Assembly: GCA_018268735.1 (NCBI GenBank)
Contig: JAFDWA010000087.1
Location: 1 to 6,675, forward strand
Source of the DNA: Actinomycetota bacterium
GTDB taxonomy: Bacteria; Actinomycetota; Acidimicrobiia; Acidimicrobiales; Microtrichaceae
DNA: 6,675 nt
Reading direction: 5' to 3'
Shown: positions 1-6,484 of the stretch, one piece after another
How positions within the stretch are numbered: position 1 is the first letter of the stretch
Layout of the letters: every line of letters starts with the position of its first letter
The notes under the pieces: generated by a model
Told to the model about the DNA's origin: nothing
The model's database searches: none
Seen by the model: the letters and a program-made list of their open reading frames with translations, nothing else
Made by a program: the position numbers and the translations under genes

Positions 1-2090
1 GATCCGCCTATCCGGCCTTCGTCCAGCGGTTCCAGGTGCTGCCGGCCGAGCTCAGCAAGGAACGGCCGTACATCAAGCACAACATCGATGCGACCAGGGA
101 GGCGCTGGGTCTGAGCGATGTCGGCAACGTCGACTTCGACTACCAGAAGACCGTGACGCCCGAGGCGATCCAGGCCCAGCGATCGAACGTCGACGATGCA
201 CGACTGCTCGACCCCTCGATCATCCAGCCGACGATCCAGGAGCTGGACTTCCAGCGCGAGTACTACAGGTTCCGCGACGTCGACGTCGACCGCTACGTCG
301 TCGACGGCGCGGCGGGAGCGGCGACCCCGACGCGGATGCCCACGATCGTGTCGACCAGGGAGCTCAACCCGAGCGGGATCAGCAACCCGACATGGGAGAA
401 GCTCCACCTGATCTTCACCCACGGCTACGGACTGGCGCTCGCCCCGGCGAACGAGACGAACTCGCGCGGGGAGCCCGACTTCCTCGTGCAGGGGATCCCT
501 CCGGTCGTCAAGGGCGTCCCGGACCTCAAGCGACCGGAGATCTACCACGGCGAGGACATGACCGGCTACGCGATCGTCGGCACGGACCAGAAGGAGCTGT
601 CGACCGACAAGATCCCGACGGCCTACACCGGCCGGTCAGGCGTCTCGTTGAACTCCTTCGTCCGCCGTGCGGCCTTCGCTCTCCGCTTCGGCGAGATCGA
701 GCCGCTGATCTCGAGCAACCTCACCGAACGCTCCAAGGTCATCTACGTGCGCGACGTGAAGGAGCGCGTCCGGTCCGTCGCCCCGTACCTCACCCTCGAC
801 ACCGACCCGTACCCGGTGATGATCGACGGACGGATCGTGTACGTCATCGACGGCTACACCAGCGCCGACACCTATCCATACGGCGAGTCGATCGACGCAT
901 CGACCATCGACCCGTCCCTCGCCGGATCGTTCAACTACATCCGCAACAGCGTCAAGGCGGTGGTCGACGCCTACGACGGCACGGTCAAGCTGTACCTCAC
1001 CGACACGTTGTACGGGGGCCGCAAGGACCCGATCATCCGCGCCTACGCGAAGGCGTTCCCGAACCTGTACGAGACGGACATCCCCGAGGCGCTCGCCCGC
1101 CACTTCCGCTATCCCGAACTGCTGTTCAAGGTCCAGACCGCGGCATGGGGTCGCTACCACCAGTCGGACCCGTCGGCCTTCTTCAACAACAGCGACGGTT
1201 GGAGCGTCGCGCAGCAGCCACCGAACTCCTCGTCGACGACGGTCGAGACGGATCCGGTCACCGGAGAGCCGACGACGAGCCTGGCTCGCATCGAGCCGTA
1301 CTACCAGCTGATGCAGCTCACGCCTGGTGCCGAGCCGGAGTTCGTGCTGACCCGGCCGTTCGTCCTGTCGTCGAAGGACGAGAGCGGCCGGAACCTCATC
1401 GCCCTGATGGTCGCCTCGAACGACCCTGGGTCCTACGGAAAGCTGCGCCAGATCGTGATGGCGTCGAGCTCGTCGGGCGATCAGCCGCCGAAGGTGGACG
1501 GCCCGCTGCAGGCGCACCAGAAGATCGTGACCTACCCGCCGGTGTCGCAGTACCAGACGATCGTCGGCAAGAGCGGCTCGAGCGTGCGGTTCGGCAACAT
1601 GTTGATCCTGCCGTTCCAGAACTCGGTGCTGTTCGTCCGGCCGGTGTACGCCAAGGCGGAGCAGAGCGGCCGGTTCGCGCTGACGAAGGTGGCGGTCACC
1701 AACGGTGACGACGTGGGCTTCGGCGACACGATCGACGCCGCGATCGACGACCTGCTCGACGGGCACGCCGGCGCGTCGTCGGACGGGTCCTCGACGCTAG
1801 GAACAGGTGACGGCACGTCGACCACGACCACTGCACCGCGCTCCGGCAGCGGGACCGACGCCCACGGGCAGACCGCGACGCAGCTGCTCGCTGCGGCGGA
1901 CGCCAAGTTCACAGAGGCCGACGAGCGGCTCAAGGCCGGTGACCTCGGTGGCTACCAGTCGTCGGTCGCCGAAGCGCGGGCGCTGGTGCTGCAGGCCGAT
2001 GCGGCGATCTCCGCCACGACGACGGTCCCGAAGGGCCAGGGGAGCACCACGACGACGGTGCCGACTGCTGCGAACGGCGGGTCGGGGTGA
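1..2090 (+). CDS. UPF0182 family membrane protein, 3' part (5'-truncated)
   Basis: This is the C-terminal 695 residues of a UPF0182 (PF03699) protein. The reading frame is open from base 3 and runs through the window edge, so the GTG at 36 is not the real start. UPF0182 proteins are usually about 900-1000 residues: several N-terminal transmembrane helices, then a large domain probably outside the membrane. Only that domain is visible here. Family hallmarks are YPAFVQRFQV and ELSKERPYIKHNI at the left edge, THGYGLALAPANE near base 420, YVIDGYTSADTYPYG from 840, FNYIRNSVKAVVDAYDGTV from 930, and RYPELLFKVQTAAWGRYHQ near 1107-1163. After about base 1785 the sequence becomes Ser/Thr/Gly-rich, followed by a charged alpha-helical hairpin (about 1875-2012) and a second Thr-rich tail. 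The molecular function of the family is unknown. DedA follows 43 bases downstream. Family assignment is very secure; topology is inferred. Confidence 0.95.
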   Translation, partial: SAYPAFVQRFQVLPAELSKERPYIKHNIDATREALGLSDVGNVDFDYQKTVTPEAIQAQRSNVDDARLLDPSIIQPTIQELDFQREYYRFRDVDVDRYVVDGAAGAATPTRMPTIVSTRELNPSGISNPTWEKLHLIFTHGYGLALAPANETNSRGEPDFLVQGIPPVVKGVPDLKRPEIYHGEDMTGYAIVGTDQKELSTDKIPTAYTGRSGVSLNSFVRRAAFALRFGEIEPLISSNLTERSKVIYVRDVKERVRSVAPYLTLDTDPYPVMIDGRIVYVIDGYTSADTYPYGESIDASTIDPSLAGSFNYIRNSVKAVVDAYDGTVKLYLTDTLYGGRKDPIIRAYAKAFPNLYETDIPEALARHFRYPELLFKVQTAAWGRYHQSDPSAFFNNSDGWSVAQQPPNSSSTTVETDPVTGEPTTSLARIEPYYQLMQLTPGAEPEFVLTRPFVLSSKDESGRNLIALMVASNDPGSYGKLRQIVMASSSSGDQPPKVDGPLQAHQKIVTYPPVSQYQTIVGKSGSSVRFGNMLILPFQNSVLFVRPVYAKAEQSGRFALTKVAVTNGDDVGFGDTIDAAIDDLLDGHAGASSDGSSTLGTGDGTSTTTTAPRSGSGTDAHGQTATQLLAAADAKFTEADERLKAGDLGGYQSSVAEARALVLQADAAISATTTVPKGQGSTTTTVPTAANGGSG
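2014..2063 (+). repeat. 17-bp in-frame direct repeat encoding TTTVP linkers
   Basis: The 17-base unit CCACGACGACGGTSCCG occurs at 2014-2030 and 2047-2063 with one mismatch (S is C, then G). The offset is 33 bases, so the copies stay in frame and encode ATTTVP and TTTTVP at the C-terminal tail of the UPF0182 protein. A related Thr run (TSTTTTAP) lies at about 1815-1841, on the other side of the helical hairpin. Such Thr/Pro stretches are typical flexible linkers of actinobacterial surface proteins. Confidence 0.75.
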
Positions 2091-2119
2091 GGCGCACCCG
2101 TCGAACGGGCCGGCGCCAC

Positions 2120-2133
2120 TACCCTGTTCGCCC
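2120..2133 (+). promoter_or_regulatory. Candidate -10 box for a leaderless dedA transcript
   Basis: The hexamer TACCCT at 2120-2125 fits the actinobacterial TANNNT -10 consensus and ends 8 bases before the GTG at 2134. No convincing Shine-Dalgarno lies in front of that GTG. This spacing would put the transcription start at or next to the start codon. I see no good -35 element at 16-19 bases upstream, so this rests on the -10 match and spacing only. Confidence 0.4.
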
Positions 2134-2805
2134 GTGCTGACCCTGGCGACCGTGCTCGCGCTGCTCCCGGACTGGCTGGACCCGCAGCAGATCATCTCGA
2201 GGGGCGGCTACCTGCTGATCTTCGGGATCATCTTCGCCGAGTCCGGGTTGCTGATCGGCTTCTTCCTCCCGGGGGACTCGCTGCTGTTCACCGCCGGGAT
2301 GTTCGCGGCAGGGACGTTCCACGAGACGTTCCCGAACGTGCAGTTCAACATCTGGGTGCTCCTGGTCGGCGTGTTCGTCGCCGCGGTCGCCGGTGACCAG
2401 GTCGGCTACGTGTTCGGTCGCAAGGCCGGCCCCGCCCTGTTCAGCCGGCCCGATTCGAGGTTCTTCAAGCAGGAGCACCTGGAGAAGGCCCAGGAGTTCT
2501 TCGAACGCCACGGACCCCGGGCGATCGTCCTGGCGAGGTTCGTGCCGATCGTCCGGACCTTCTGCCCGATCGTCGCCGGCGCGGGCCACATGGAGTACAA
2601 GACGTTCGTCCGGTTCAACGTGGTGGGCGGCTTCCTGTGGGGCATCGGCGTCACGCTGCTCGGCTACTACCTGGGCAACGTCTCGATCATCGCGGATCAC
2701 GTGGAGCTCGCACTGCTGCTCGTCGTCGCGGTCTCGCTGATCCCGATCAGCGTCGAGGTGCTCAGGTCCCGACGAGGCAAGCGGGCCGAGTCGACCGTCG
2801 GCTGA
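2134..2805 (+). CDS. DedA family (SNARE-associated/VTT) membrane protein
   Basis: This 223-residue integral membrane protein belongs to the DedA superfamily (PF09335), whose usual length is about 200-220. Early hallmarks are FAESGLLIGFFLPGDSLLF, with the acidic Glu36 and the LPGD motif at 45-48. The central signature is ARFVPIVRTFCPIVAGAGHM at 134-153, with Arg135, Pro138 and Arg141. The C-terminal half adds hydrophobic segments (GGFLWGIGVTLLGYYLG and a final helix), then a basic tail RSRRGKR. Some DedA members recycle undecaprenyl phosphate or move phospholipids across the membrane and support proton-motive-force homeostasis. Which of these applies here cannot be read from the sequence. The frame is open further upstream to 1807, but that part overlaps UPF0182 and is Arg/Pro-rich noise. 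GTG 2134 gives a normal N-terminus; GTG 2152 is an alternative start. Confidence 0.92.
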   Translation: MLTLATVLALLPDWLDPQQIISRGGYLLIFGIIFAESGLLIGFFLPGDSLLFTAGMFAAGTFHETFPNVQFNIWVLLVGVFVAAVAGDQVGYVFGRKAGPALFSRPDSRFFKQEHLEKAQEFFERHGPRAIVLARFVPIVRTFCPIVAGAGHMEYKTFVRFNVVGGFLWGIGVTLLGYYLGNVSIIADHVELALLLVVAVSLIPISVEVLRSRRGKRAESTVG

Positions 2806-2833
2806 CGCCGGATCCGACAGCGTCGCTCGCCGA

Positions 2834-2878
2834 CCGGGTGGACCCGGCCCGCCGTGCGGACCCGGGCCGCCGGGCCGG
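2834..2878 (+). terminator. GC-rich inverted repeats, possible dedA terminator
   Basis: About 30 bases after the dedA stop, CCGGGT at 2834-2839 faces ACCCGG at 2842-2847. CCGGCCCG at 2844-2851 can pair with CGGGCCGG at 2871-2878 in a perfect 8-bp stem. Alternatively, CGGCCCG at 2845-2851 can pair with CGGGCCG at 2863-2869 over an 11-base loop. There is no T-run, so this is not a canonical intrinsic terminator. In DNA this GC-rich some pairing is expected by chance. Confidence 0.3.
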
Positions 2879-2883
2879 TGATC

Positions 2884-2913
2884 TTGACCGGCGGCGTCCA
2901 CGTCCACTGAACT
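2884..2913 (+). promoter_or_regulatory. Candidate hppA promoter (-35 TTGACC, -10-like TGAACT)
   Basis: TTGACC at 2884-2889 matches the sigma70-type -35 consensus in five of six positions. It is followed after 18 bases by TGAACT at 2908-2913, a weaker -10. It lies in the only large intergenic gap before hppA and would start transcription near 2920, leaving a leader of roughly 110 bases. The -10 lacks the usual A at its second position, so this is tentative. Confidence 0.35.
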
Positions 2914-2915
2914 GC

Positions 2916-2987
2916 CCCGGTACCGCTGGGACCGGGACCCCCTCCCGGTCCGCGCCCGCGCACCGCGGGTAGGCCGGTCGTCGACCG
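2916..2987 (+). other. Potentially structured 5' leader of hppA
   Basis: Three hairpins can form in tandem. GGACCGGG (2929-2936) pairs with CCCGGTCC (2944-2951), 8 bp with a 7-base loop. CCCGCG (2955-2960) pairs with CGCGGG (2964-2969), 6 bp with a 3-base loop. CGGTC (2975-2979) pairs with GACCG (2983-2987). An extra CCCGGT at 2916-2921 competes with 2944-2949 for the same ACCGGG partner at 2931-2936. I do not recognise a known riboswitch class. The pairing is directly visible; any regulatory role is inference, and high GC content raises the chance background. Confidence 0.3.
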
Positions 2988-3019
2988 CGACGCCCGGCTC
3001 CTGGCTCGAACCGACCACC

Positions 3020-3025
3020 GAGGGA
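3020..3025 (+). promoter_or_regulatory. Ribosome binding site of hppA
   Basis: GAGGGA at 3020-3025 lies 4 bases before the ATG at 3030; its GAGG core is 6 bases away. It is the only clear Shine-Dalgarno in the window and fixes the hppA start. Confidence 0.75.
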
Positions 3026-3029
3026 ACCA

Positions 3030-5372
3030 ATGACGCAGACCTTCGCCGCCGAGGGCGGCTACCAGATCTTCACGCTCGGGACATCCGAGTGGTTCTGGTT
3101 GATCTTCGCCGCAGCCGTCGCCGTCGTCGCCGTCGTCGTCGGGTACGGCATGTTGAAGTGGGTCCTGGCACGCGACGCCGGGACCGAGAAGATGGGCGAG
3201 ATCGCCGACGCCGTCCACGAAGGCGCGATGGCCTACATCAAGCGGCAGTTCCGCACGATCCTGATCATCGTCGTGCCGCTCGCAGCGATCGTGTTCGCGA
3301 CGTCGACGGAGATCCTCAAGCCGGGGACGGGAACGGGGCTCGACCGGTGGCAGTCGGGCCTGTTCCGGATGCTCGCCTTCCTGCTCGGAGCGACGTTCTC
3401 CGGCTTCATCGGCTTCCTCGGCATGTGGCTCGCCACCCGTGCGAACGTCCGCACCGCGGCAGCCGCGAAGGGCGGCAGCATGGACGCGGCGCTGCAGGTC
3501 GCGTTCCGCACCGGCGGCACCGTCGGCCTGTTCACCGCCGGACTCGGGCTGCTCGGCGCCACGGGCATCGTGATGCTGTTCCAGAACACCGCCTCGGCGA
3601 TCCTCGTCGGCTTCGGCTTCGGTGGTTCGCTGCTCGCCCTGTTCCTGCGGGTCGGCGGTGGCATCTTCACCAAGGCGGCCGACGTCGGCGCCGACCTCGT
3701 CGGCAAGGTCGAGGCGGGCATCCCCGAGGACGACCCCCGCAACCCCGCGACGATCGCCGACAACGTGGGCGACAACGTCGGTGACTGCGCCGGCATGGCG
3801 TCGGACCTCTTCGAGTCCTTCGGCGTGGTGCTCGTCGCCAACATCATCCTCGGCGTCACCGCGTTCCAGTCGATCGGTGTGCTGCCGTCGCAGCGGGCGA
3901 AGGGACTCATCTTCCCGCTCGCGATGATGGCCGTCGGGCTGCTGGCGTCGATGGTGTCGATCTTCCTCGTCAAGGCGCGCTCAGGTGAGACCGACGCCCT
4001 GAAGCCGATCAACCGGGGGCTCAACATCGCGTCGGTGATCGCCCTGATCGGTGCCGCGGTCCTGGCGTTCGGCTACGTCGGCAACCCGGTGATCCGAGTG
4101 ATCGGCGTCGGTCAGACGCCCGTGTCGAACGTGGGCCTGCGGATGTTCCTCGCCGTGGTGGTCGGTGTCGTGCTCGGCCAGGTGGCGAGCCGGATCACGC
4201 AGTACTTCACCTCCAGCGAGTTCAAGCCGGTTCGCGACATCGCCGAGTCCGGTAGGACCGGCCCGGCCACGGTGGTCCTGTCGGGCATCTCGTCGGGGAT
4301 GGAGTCCGCGGTGTGGGCGGTCGTCGCCATCGCCGTCGCGATCCTCGTCGGGCTCGCCCTCGGCGGTGGGGAGGTGCTGTTCGCCTTCTACCTCGTGGCG
4401 TTGACCGGCATCGGCATGCTGTCGACGACCGGCATCGTGGTCGCCGAGGACACCTTCGGTCCGATCGCCGACAACGCGCAGGGGATCGCCGAGATGTCCG
4501 GCGACCTCGAGGGCGAGACCGAGCGCATCCTCGACGGCCTCGACACCGTCGGCAACACGACGAAGGCGGTCACGAAGGGCTTCGCGATCGGTTCCGCGGT
4601 GATCGCAGCGGTCGCGCTCTTCGCGTCGTTCCGCGAGACGATCGCCTCGGAGATCGGCATCGCCGGCAACGACATCGCTGCAGCGTTCAACGCCGTGTCG
4701 ATCAACATCGCAGACCCGAAGACGTTCGCCGGGGCGCTCATCGGCGGCACGGTGGTGTTCCTCTTCTCGTCGCTCGCGATCCTCGCCGTCGGCCGGACCG
4801 CCGGCACCGTCGTCCAGGAGGTCCGTCGCCAGTTCCGGGAGAAGCCCGGGATCATGGACTACACCGAGAAGCCCGACTACGGGCCGGTCATCGACATCTG
4901 CACCAGCGCTGCGCTGCGTGAGCTCACGACGCCGGCCCTGCTCGCCGTCCTGATGCCGCTCGTCGTGGGGTTCGGACTCGGTGCCTACGCACTCGGCGGC
5001 TTCCTGGCAGCGACGATCGTGGTCGGAGCGCTCATGGCGAACTTCCTGTCGAACGCCGGTGGTGCATGGGACAACGGCAAGAAGTACATCGAAGAGGGCA
5101 ACCTCGGCGGCAAGGGATCCGAGGTGCACAAGGCCGTCGTGATCGGCGACACCGTCGGCGACCCGTTCAAGGACACGGCCGGACCGGCGATCAACCCGCT
5201 CATCAAGGTGATGAACCTCGTGTCGCTGCTCGTGCTGCCCGCGATCATCTCGCTGCAGGACAACTCGCTGCGCTACGTGATCGCCGCTGCTGCGCTGCTG
5301 ATCGTGATCGGTTCGGTGATCTTCTCGAAGTCGCAGTCGACCTCCTTCGGCGACGACGAGGCGACCGCCTGA
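3030..5372 (+). CDS. hppA: K+-insensitive proton-pumping membrane pyrophosphatase
   Basis: This membrane-embedded enzyme hydrolyses cytoplasmic PPi to phosphate and uses the energy to pump H+ out of the cell. At 780 residues it is full length for the family, which has about 16 transmembrane helices. All catalytic segments are intact: DVGADLVGKVE (218-228), EDDPRNPATIADNVGDNVGD (233-252) followed by CAGMASDLFES, FGPIADNAQGIAEM before the middle motif, and GDTVGDPFKDTAGPAINPL (706-724). These Asp/Lys residues bind Mg2+ and PPi. The segment GNTTKAVTKG at 508-517 carries Lys512 and Thr515, the pair that marks K+-independent H+-PPases; K+-dependent forms have Ala and Ala/Gly there. The ATG at 3030 has a good Shine-Dalgarno. 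A 224-base gap separates it from dedA, and the CHAD gene follows 45 bases after its stop. K+ independence is a signature-based call. Confidence 0.97.
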   Translation: MTQTFAAEGGYQIFTLGTSEWFWLIFAAAVAVVAVVVGYGMLKWVLARDAGTEKMGEIADAVHEGAMAYIKRQFRTILIIVVPLAAIVFATSTEILKPGTGTGLDRWQSGLFRMLAFLLGATFSGFIGFLGMWLATRANVRTAAAAKGGSMDAALQVAFRTGGTVGLFTAGLGLLGATGIVMLFQNTASAILVGFGFGGSLLALFLRVGGGIFTKAADVGADLVGKVEAGIPEDDPRNPATIADNVGDNVGDCAGMASDLFESFGVVLVANIILGVTAFQSIGVLPSQRAKGLIFPLAMMAVGLLASMVSIFLVKARSGETDALKPINRGLNIASVIALIGAAVLAFGYVGNPVIRVIGVGQTPVSNVGLRMFLAVVVGVVLGQVASRITQYFTSSEFKPVRDIAESGRTGPATVVLSGISSGMESAVWAVVAIAVAILVGLALGGGEVLFAFYLVALTGIGMLSTTGIVVAEDTFGPIADNAQGIAEMSGDLEGETERILDGLDTVGNTTKAVTKGFAIGSAVIAAVALFASFRETIASEIGIAGNDIAAAFNAVSINIADPKTFAGALIGGTVVFLFSSLAILAVGRTAGTVVQEVRRQFREKPGIMDYTEKPDYGPVIDICTSAALRELTTPALLAVLMPLVVGFGLGAYALGGFLAATIVVGALMANFLSNAGGAWDNGKKYIEEGNLGGKGSEVHKAVVIGDTVGDPFKDTAGPAINPLIKVMNLVSLLVLPAIISLQDNSLRYVIAAAALLIVIGSVIFSKSQSTSFGDDEATA
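3114..3140 (+). repeat. Stepwise GCC(GTC)n codon repeat in hppA helix 1
   Basis: The coding sequence contains GCC followed by one, then two, then three GTC codons (3114-3119, 3120-3128, 3129-3140). It encodes AVAVVAVVV inside the first transmembrane helix. The residues suit a membrane helix, so the repeat is probably a by-product of codon bias. Confidence 0.6.
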
Positions 5373-5379
5373 CGACGGT

Positions 5380-5417
5380 CTGACCGCTTCGTGCCGGCGA
5401 CCTGCGAGACTGCCGGG
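5380..5417 (+). promoter_or_regulatory. Candidate promoter for a leaderless CHAD transcript
   Basis: GAGACT at 5406-5411 keeps the A and final T that matter most in a -10 box and ends exactly 6 bases before the ATG at 5418. CTGACC at 5380-5385 resembles a -35 element, though its 20-base spacer is long. No Shine-Dalgarno precedes the ATG. Transcription from hppA into this gene is equally possible, because only 45 bases separate them. Confidence 0.3.
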
Positions 5418-6371
5418 ATGGGTGCCACGAAGCGAGGGTCCGCCGACTCGGCGTGGCACCTGGGTCCTTCGGATCGCGAGCAGCCGGCGGGACGCGTCCT
5501 GCCGCTCGTGCTCGGCGGGCACCTGCAGGCGTTCCGTGGACGCGAGCCGGGTGTCAGGGCGGACCTCGACGTCGAGGGGCTGCACCAGTTCCGGGTGAGC
5601 CTCCGACGTGCCCGGTCGCTGATGGCTGTGGGTGGCGGCGTGTTCCCTGACGAGGAGCTCGTGCTGCTCCGGGCGTTGTCGACGTGGATGATGGGCGTGA
5701 CGTCGCCGGTCCGCGACCTCGACGTCCTGTGCGCCGAGATGCCGGTGCTCGGCGAGCGCGTGGTGCCGGAGCTCCGAGACGGTGCCGACGGGCTGTCGGC
5801 GACGCTGCTCGATCGACGCGCCGTCGCGTACATCGGGCTGCTGGAGGCGCTCGACGGTGAGCGCTACGCGGTGCTGCTGCGCCGCTGGGAGGTCCTGTCG
5901 ACGGCCTTCCGCGTCGGTGGCGGCGAGCCGGGACCCGACGCCCTCCGACGCGCCGGTCCCGTCGTGGACGAGCTGATCCTGCGGTCCTTCGAGCGACTCC
6001 GTCGGCGCGGGCGCGCCGCGATGCGGACCGAGGATCGTGCTGCGTGGCACGACCTGCGCAAGGCGCTCAAGCGCTTCCGCTACCTCGTCTCGGGGTTCGC
6101 TCCCATGTATCCCGAGGGTTCGTTCGATCGCGGTCGGCAGCGCCTGTCGAGGCTGCAGGACGCCCTCGGACGGCTGCAGGACTGCCACGTCCAGGCAGAG
6201 ATCGTCGAGGCGGTCGGGGCCGCGGCGGGCGGTCGCGCCGGGCTTGCCGCCGGCGTGATCGCCGACTCGTTGCACCGGGAGTCGGCAACGGCGCACGCCC
6301 GCTGCGCACAGCTGTGGTCCGACTTCGACCGCCCCGGCCGCCGTCGCCACCTCCACGACCTCCTCGCCTGA
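5418..6371 (+). CDS. Stand-alone CHAD domain protein (probable polyphosphate-binding)
   Basis: This is a 317-residue soluble protein that is essentially one CHAD domain (PF05235). CHAD is an all-helical fold with conserved His and basic residues, known to bind inorganic polyphosphate and locate to polyphosphate granules. The two pseudo-symmetric halves are visible. The first has LHQFRVSLRRARSL (His56, Arg59, Arg63, Arg64, Arg66) and then PVRDLDVL at 97-104. The second has WHDLRKALKRFRYL (His211, Arg214, Lys215, Lys218, Arg219, Arg221) and then RLQDCHVQAEIV from 252. No CYTH (triphosphate tunnel) domain is fused, and there is no signal peptide or membrane helix. I chose ATG 5418 over the in-frame GTG 5391 because a -10-like hexamer sits just upstream of it and the extra nine residues do not look conserved. 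It follows hppA closely, which fits a phosphate-related role. Family assignment is strong; the precise cellular function is inferred. Confidence 0.9.
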   Translation: MGATKRGSADSAWHLGPSDREQPAGRVLPLVLGGHLQAFRGREPGVRADLDVEGLHQFRVSLRRARSLMAVGGGVFPDEELVLLRALSTWMMGVTSPVRDLDVLCAEMPVLGERVVPELRDGADGLSATLLDRRAVAYIGLLEALDGERYAVLLRRWEVLSTAFRVGGGEPGPDALRRAGPVVDELILRSFERLRRRGRAAMRTEDRAAWHDLRKALKRFRYLVSGFAPMYPEGSFDRGRQRLSRLQDALGRLQDCHVQAEIVEAVGAAAGGRAGLAAGVIADSLHRESATAHARCAQLWSDFDRPGRRRHLHDLLA

Positions 6372-6393
6372 CGGCTCCGACCCACCTGGCCAA

Positions 6394-6417
6394 CCGGGCC
6401 CATGCCCTGGGACCCGG
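6394..6417 (+). terminator. Hairpin after the CHAD gene, probable terminator
   Basis: CCGGGCCCA at 6394-6402 pairs with TGGG at 6408-6411 and CCCGG at 6413-6417. This gives nine GC-rich pairs with a single bulged A at 6412 and a 5-base loop. It starts 22 bases after the CHAD stop. No T-run follows, as is common in high-GC actinobacteria, so a termination role is likely but not certain. Confidence 0.45.
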
Positions 6418-6448
6418 CACGGCAGACCAACCCGGGTCGCGGTCCCCG

Positions 6449-6484
6449 GTGACCGGTGTCGGTGCCGCATGGCAGGCTGGCCGC
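6449..6484 (+). promoter_or_regulatory. Candidate promoter for a leaderless DUF2786 transcript
   Basis: GTGACC at 6449-6454 (four of six matches to TTGACA) is followed after 18 bases by CAGGCT at 6473-6478. That hexamer ends 6 bases before the ATG at 6485, the same spacing as in front of the CHAD gene. There is no Shine-Dalgarno. The region also holds a short tandem CCGGTGA/CCGGTGT at 6446-6459. Confidence 0.35.

Noticed and set aside
392..1708. A 438-codon + strand frame inside the UPF0182 gene, and a similar minus-strand frame at 636-1766
   Set aside because: Both overlap conserved UPF0182 coding sequence completely and are Arg/Pro-rich shadows without family motifs.
1807..2133. N-terminal extension of DedA by 109 codons
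   Set aside because: It overlaps the UPF0182 tail in another frame, is Arg/Pro/Ser-rich, and DedA proteins start just before the first hydrophobic segment. GTG 2134 gives the normal length.
2806..3029. A known riboswitch or a small gene in the gap before hppA
   Set aside because: I recognise no conserved riboswitch core. Short frames here have no start site with supporting signals and no conserved residues; only inverted repeats and a weak promoter can be supported.
5391..5417. Upstream GTG start for the CHAD protein
   Set aside because: It is in frame but has no Shine-Dalgarno or -10 at a useful distance, and it would place the GAGACT hexamer within the coding region. It is not fully excluded.
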